Source: Saururus chinensis
Taxonomy: Eukaryota; Streptophyta; Magnoliopsida; Piperales; Saururaceae
Assembly (NCBI GenBank): GCA_035235625.1
Contig: CP141150.1
Location: 25,250,756 to 25,314,755, forward strand
Length of the DNA stretch: 64,000 nt
Direction of reading: 5' to 3'
Below, one piece after another: positions 61,564 through 64,000 of this stretch. The stretch's first letter is position 1. Every line of letters begins with the position of its first letter. Position numbers and translations under genes: made by a program. The notes below the pieces were generated by a model. The model was not told the DNA's origin. It saw only the letters and a list, made by a program, of their open reading frames with translations, and did not search any database.

Positions 61564-63130
61564 ATGGATAAATTTCTCAAAAGAAAATCCGAGTGTCTTC
61601 ATTCCACACCTTCAACTTCTTCTGGTGATAAGGATGAAACTGAAAAAAATGAAACACATATGTCAAGGGTCAATATAGATGAATTTATAGCAGATCCTCT
61701 GTTACGAACTTCATTTTCAAGATTTCATTCCATTGACCGAGACATTGTTAGGAGATATTATTTGCAAAAGGGTCCTTGTCACCCTTCCAATCACTCTTTC
61801 CCTCAAAGTGAATTTTCAGGAGTACCATGACGCTTTAATCCTAATTGGTTTGATAAACATCCCACTTGGCTAGAATATAGCATGGATAAAGATGCAATAT
61901 TTTGTCTATATTGTTATCTTTTGGAGAGGTAGGGGGTAGAGATGCTTTTGTAAATAAAGGATTTAGAAATTGGAAGAAATATGAATGAATTGATGCTCAC
62001 GTAGGAGGAGTGGACAATTCTCACAATAAAGCTTACAAAATGGGTCAAGACTTATTAAATCAAGAACAACACATTAAAACAATTTTAAAGAAGCAAGAAG
62101 AGAAAAGTAAACTTGAATATCTTACTCGGTTGGAAGCATAAATTGAGTGCACTAGATTTCTCTTAAATCAAGGTTTACCTTTTAGTGGTCATGTTGAATC
62201 AGAAGATTCATGATAAATCAGAAGATTCAGATAATCAAGGAAATTTTCTTGAACTTCTAAAAAATTTTGCACATAAAAGTGGAGATGTGGGGCGGATTGT
62301 GCTAAAAAATGCTCCGCAAAATGACAAAGTGACAATGCCAAGTATTCAGAAAAATATTATAAATTCATTTGCAATGGAGACTGTAGTAGTTATCATCAAT
62401 GATCTTGGGGATGCTTTCTTTACTATTTTGGTTGATGAATCTTGTGATATGTCCATTAAGGAACAAATGGTTGTTGCTATACATTATGTGGATCAATGAG
62501 GTTGTGTGATTGGGTGTGTTATTGGCTTCATACATGTTAAAGAAACAACAACTGTGGAACTTTAAAAGGCAATTGAAGAACTATTTTCCAAGCATTAATC
62601 AGGTATACAAAGATTGTGAGGACAAGGTTATGATGGTACAAGTAACATGCAAGGTGAGATTAATGGGATAAAAGCACTTATATTGAATGAGAATGAATAT
62701 GCACACTATCTTCATTGTTTTGCTCATTGTCCTCAATTAACACTTGTTGCCATTGCAAAAAATATCAAGGCAATAAGTAATTTTTTTACTTGATCTCCAC
62801 TATAATGAATGTTGTTGGAGCATCATCTAAGCGCAAAGATATTCTTAGAGAACAACAACTAAACAATATTACTAAAGCAGTTGAGAGTGGTGACTTAGTG
62901 ACTGGGAAAGGACTTAACCAAGAAACTAACTTGAGAAAGCCATGTGACACATGTTTGGGCAAACATCATGGTACATTGCAAAGCTTTATTATCATGTTTT
63001 CTGCTGTTATTCGAGTGCTTGATATTATTTATAAAGATGGTGAAGAGCGAGAGTTGAGAGTGAAAGCAAATTCCCTAATTGATAATATGCAATCTGTAGA
63101 ATTTGTTTTCAATTTGCATATTACAAAGAA
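61564..63130 (+). pseudogene. hAT transposase (TTF zinc-finger type), broken and truncated
   Basis: It begins MDKFLKRKSE, then ADPLLRTSFSRFHSIDRDIV and RRYYLQKGPCHPSNHSFPQ, the usual N-terminus of this family. A TTF zinc-finger half follows out of frame (FNPNWFDKHPTWLEYSMDKD, then AIFCLYCYL). Next are DNQGNFLELLKNFAHKSGDV, VLKNAP, ILVDESCDMSIKEQMVVAIH (a catalytic-core acidic region), GQGYDGTSNMQGEINGIKAL, YLHCFAHCPQLTLVAIAKN, and VVGASSKRKDILREQQ to GLNQETNLRKPCDT. The first in-frame stop is at 61828-61830, with further stops and frame changes after about 61900. The last part (DNMQSVEFVFNLHITKK) stops at the LTR, so the C-terminal dimerisation region is missing. The family moves DNA by cut and paste; this copy cannot. 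Confidence 0.85.
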
Positions 63131-64000
63131 ATAATGTTCAATAAAATATTTTTAAAATTTGAATTGTTATCTTATTTTGTGTTAATTCATTGATGATTTG
63201 GGCTATTTATGTTTTGAATAAGTTAGTTGGACCTTAATTGAGTTTACATGTCTAAACAAGCTTCAACTGGATACAACTGGAAGAGGAAGTTAAGCCCAAC
63301 TACCCAAAGCTATTTAAAAGTCAAGAATGGGCTCCTAATAGTCTAAACATGCATGGAATGGTCGAACACAACCTTGTGGACCCGTTTGATTTAGATTTGT
63401 ACGAATAGAACTAAATTATGAAAGAGGCTGATTTGGACAGATTGACACAACCTTAGTATTTCGATCATATCTTTTTATGTATATTTCGGATTAATACGAT
63501 TCTGGTGGAAATGGAAAGAAGACTTCCGTGGCTACAAGTATTATTTCAGGAAGAAATTCCAAATTCCGAAGATAAACGGGTCCAATTAGACAATCAATCA
63601 GGATATAATATAGAGATATGATTTTACTTTCCTCTTTGAAGCAACCCATTTTATTCCTATAAATAGAGGGGTGGACGTGATAGATGGAGCATTCTCTCCT
63701 CTTTGGAGCTCTTTTCCCCTATGTTCTTCTCTCATTTTGTAATCTTATTTTTAGTTTTATTGTAATGGCTTTCTAAAGCTCTCAAGCTAAGGCTAGGAAT
63801 GAAGGTTGTACTTGATGTTTAATAGATACTTTGATTCAAGTAAGTTCTTTATCATTTTAAATTGATGTTTCATATTTAAGGAGTTTATAATCTATATAAT
63901 TATTTGATTCAGCGTTGACAAAATGCATGCTGAATGCTTATAATTCTCTGTGATTATACACTTAATACTTTCACGTAGTAAACAATCAATTACTATTGTT
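63131..64000 (+). mobile_element. Athila-type LTR, short form, running out of the window
   Basis: It starts at AAATAATGTTCAATAAAAT, missing the usual first ten bases, and includes the TATA box CTATAAATAG at 63658-63667. From about 63800 to the window end the sequence departs from the other LTRs, so the element may end or change there. It joins directly to the hAT transposase remnant without a visible target duplication. Confidence 0.75.

Larger units (their letters stand above)
53581..63130 (+). mobile_element. hAT DNA transposon (TTF/ZMYM1-like), interrupted and right-truncated
   Basis: The left end CAGGGGCAGATCTACACTAT, followed by GGGGGTCAGATGACC, is typical of the hAT family whose transposase carries a TTF zinc finger. 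Its 5' non-coding part (53581-53997) resumes at 60946 after the Athila derivative at 54003-60945 and leads to the transposase at 61564. The right part is cut at about 63130 by an Athila-type LTR. The candidate left 8 bp target site is CTCTTAGG (53573-53580); its right partner is outside the window. It is a dead copy. Confidence 0.75.

Noticed and set aside
1-64000. tRNA or rRNA genes
   Set aside because: I saw no cloverleaf with A and B boxes and no rRNA signature; the tRNA-Asp match is only the retroelement primer site.

Overview
The window is nuclear DNA of a flowering plant. It is AT-rich, most genes are broken or split by introns, and about half of it is Ty3/gypsy-type LTR retrotransposon fossils of the Athila clade (tRNA-Asp primer site, Athila-style RT, 1.2-1.4 kb LTRs). 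Plant-type F-box and DUF724 genes and a TTF-zinc-finger hAT transposon are also present. The species cannot be named from the sequence.

Layout. 1-4740: non-coding DNA with tandem duplications (about 967 bp and 182 bp units) and microsatellites. 4746-14934: a plus-strand cluster of Athila-type LTRs and shortened internal parts, with a GC-rich unassigned block at about 6.12-7.08 kb. A 400 bp sequence occurs on both sides of this cluster. 14936-30000: a locus of tandem-duplicated host genes in which a DUF724-domain gene is followed by an F-box gene, twice. One copy, the DUF724 gene at 23411-24472 (two exons, 313 aa, with a SUMO-interaction-like motif), is intact to the eye; the rest are pseudogenes or fragments, including two inverted DUF724 pieces at 29.1-29.9 kb. 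30340-31060: a broken RPA70 C-terminal-domain gene, with a candidate Helitron end downstream. 31940-35130: non-coding DNA rich in minisatellites.

35130-64000 is a nest of mobile elements. An old Athila integrase scrap abuts a roughly 2.2 kb LTR resembling Del/Tekay chromoviruses. That LTR is split by a 3.27 kb solo LTR (duplicated target AGATG) and by a nearly whole 10.05 kb Athila element on the minus strand (duplicated target ACATA, LTRs about 2% apart). To its right is non-coding DNA with diverged tandem repeats, into which a hAT DNA transposon inserted (left end CAGGGGC at 53581). The hAT was later split by a 6.9 kb Athila relative that carries only gag-protease (duplicated target ATGAG), and its 3' part is cut off by another Athila-type LTR that runs out of the window.

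The only plausible functional host gene seen is the DUF724 gene. The most interesting themes are the repeated DUF724/F-box pairing, a gag-protease-only retroelement subfamily with its own conserved C-terminal tail beside its probable autonomous partner, and a readable order of nested insertions supported by exact target-site duplications.
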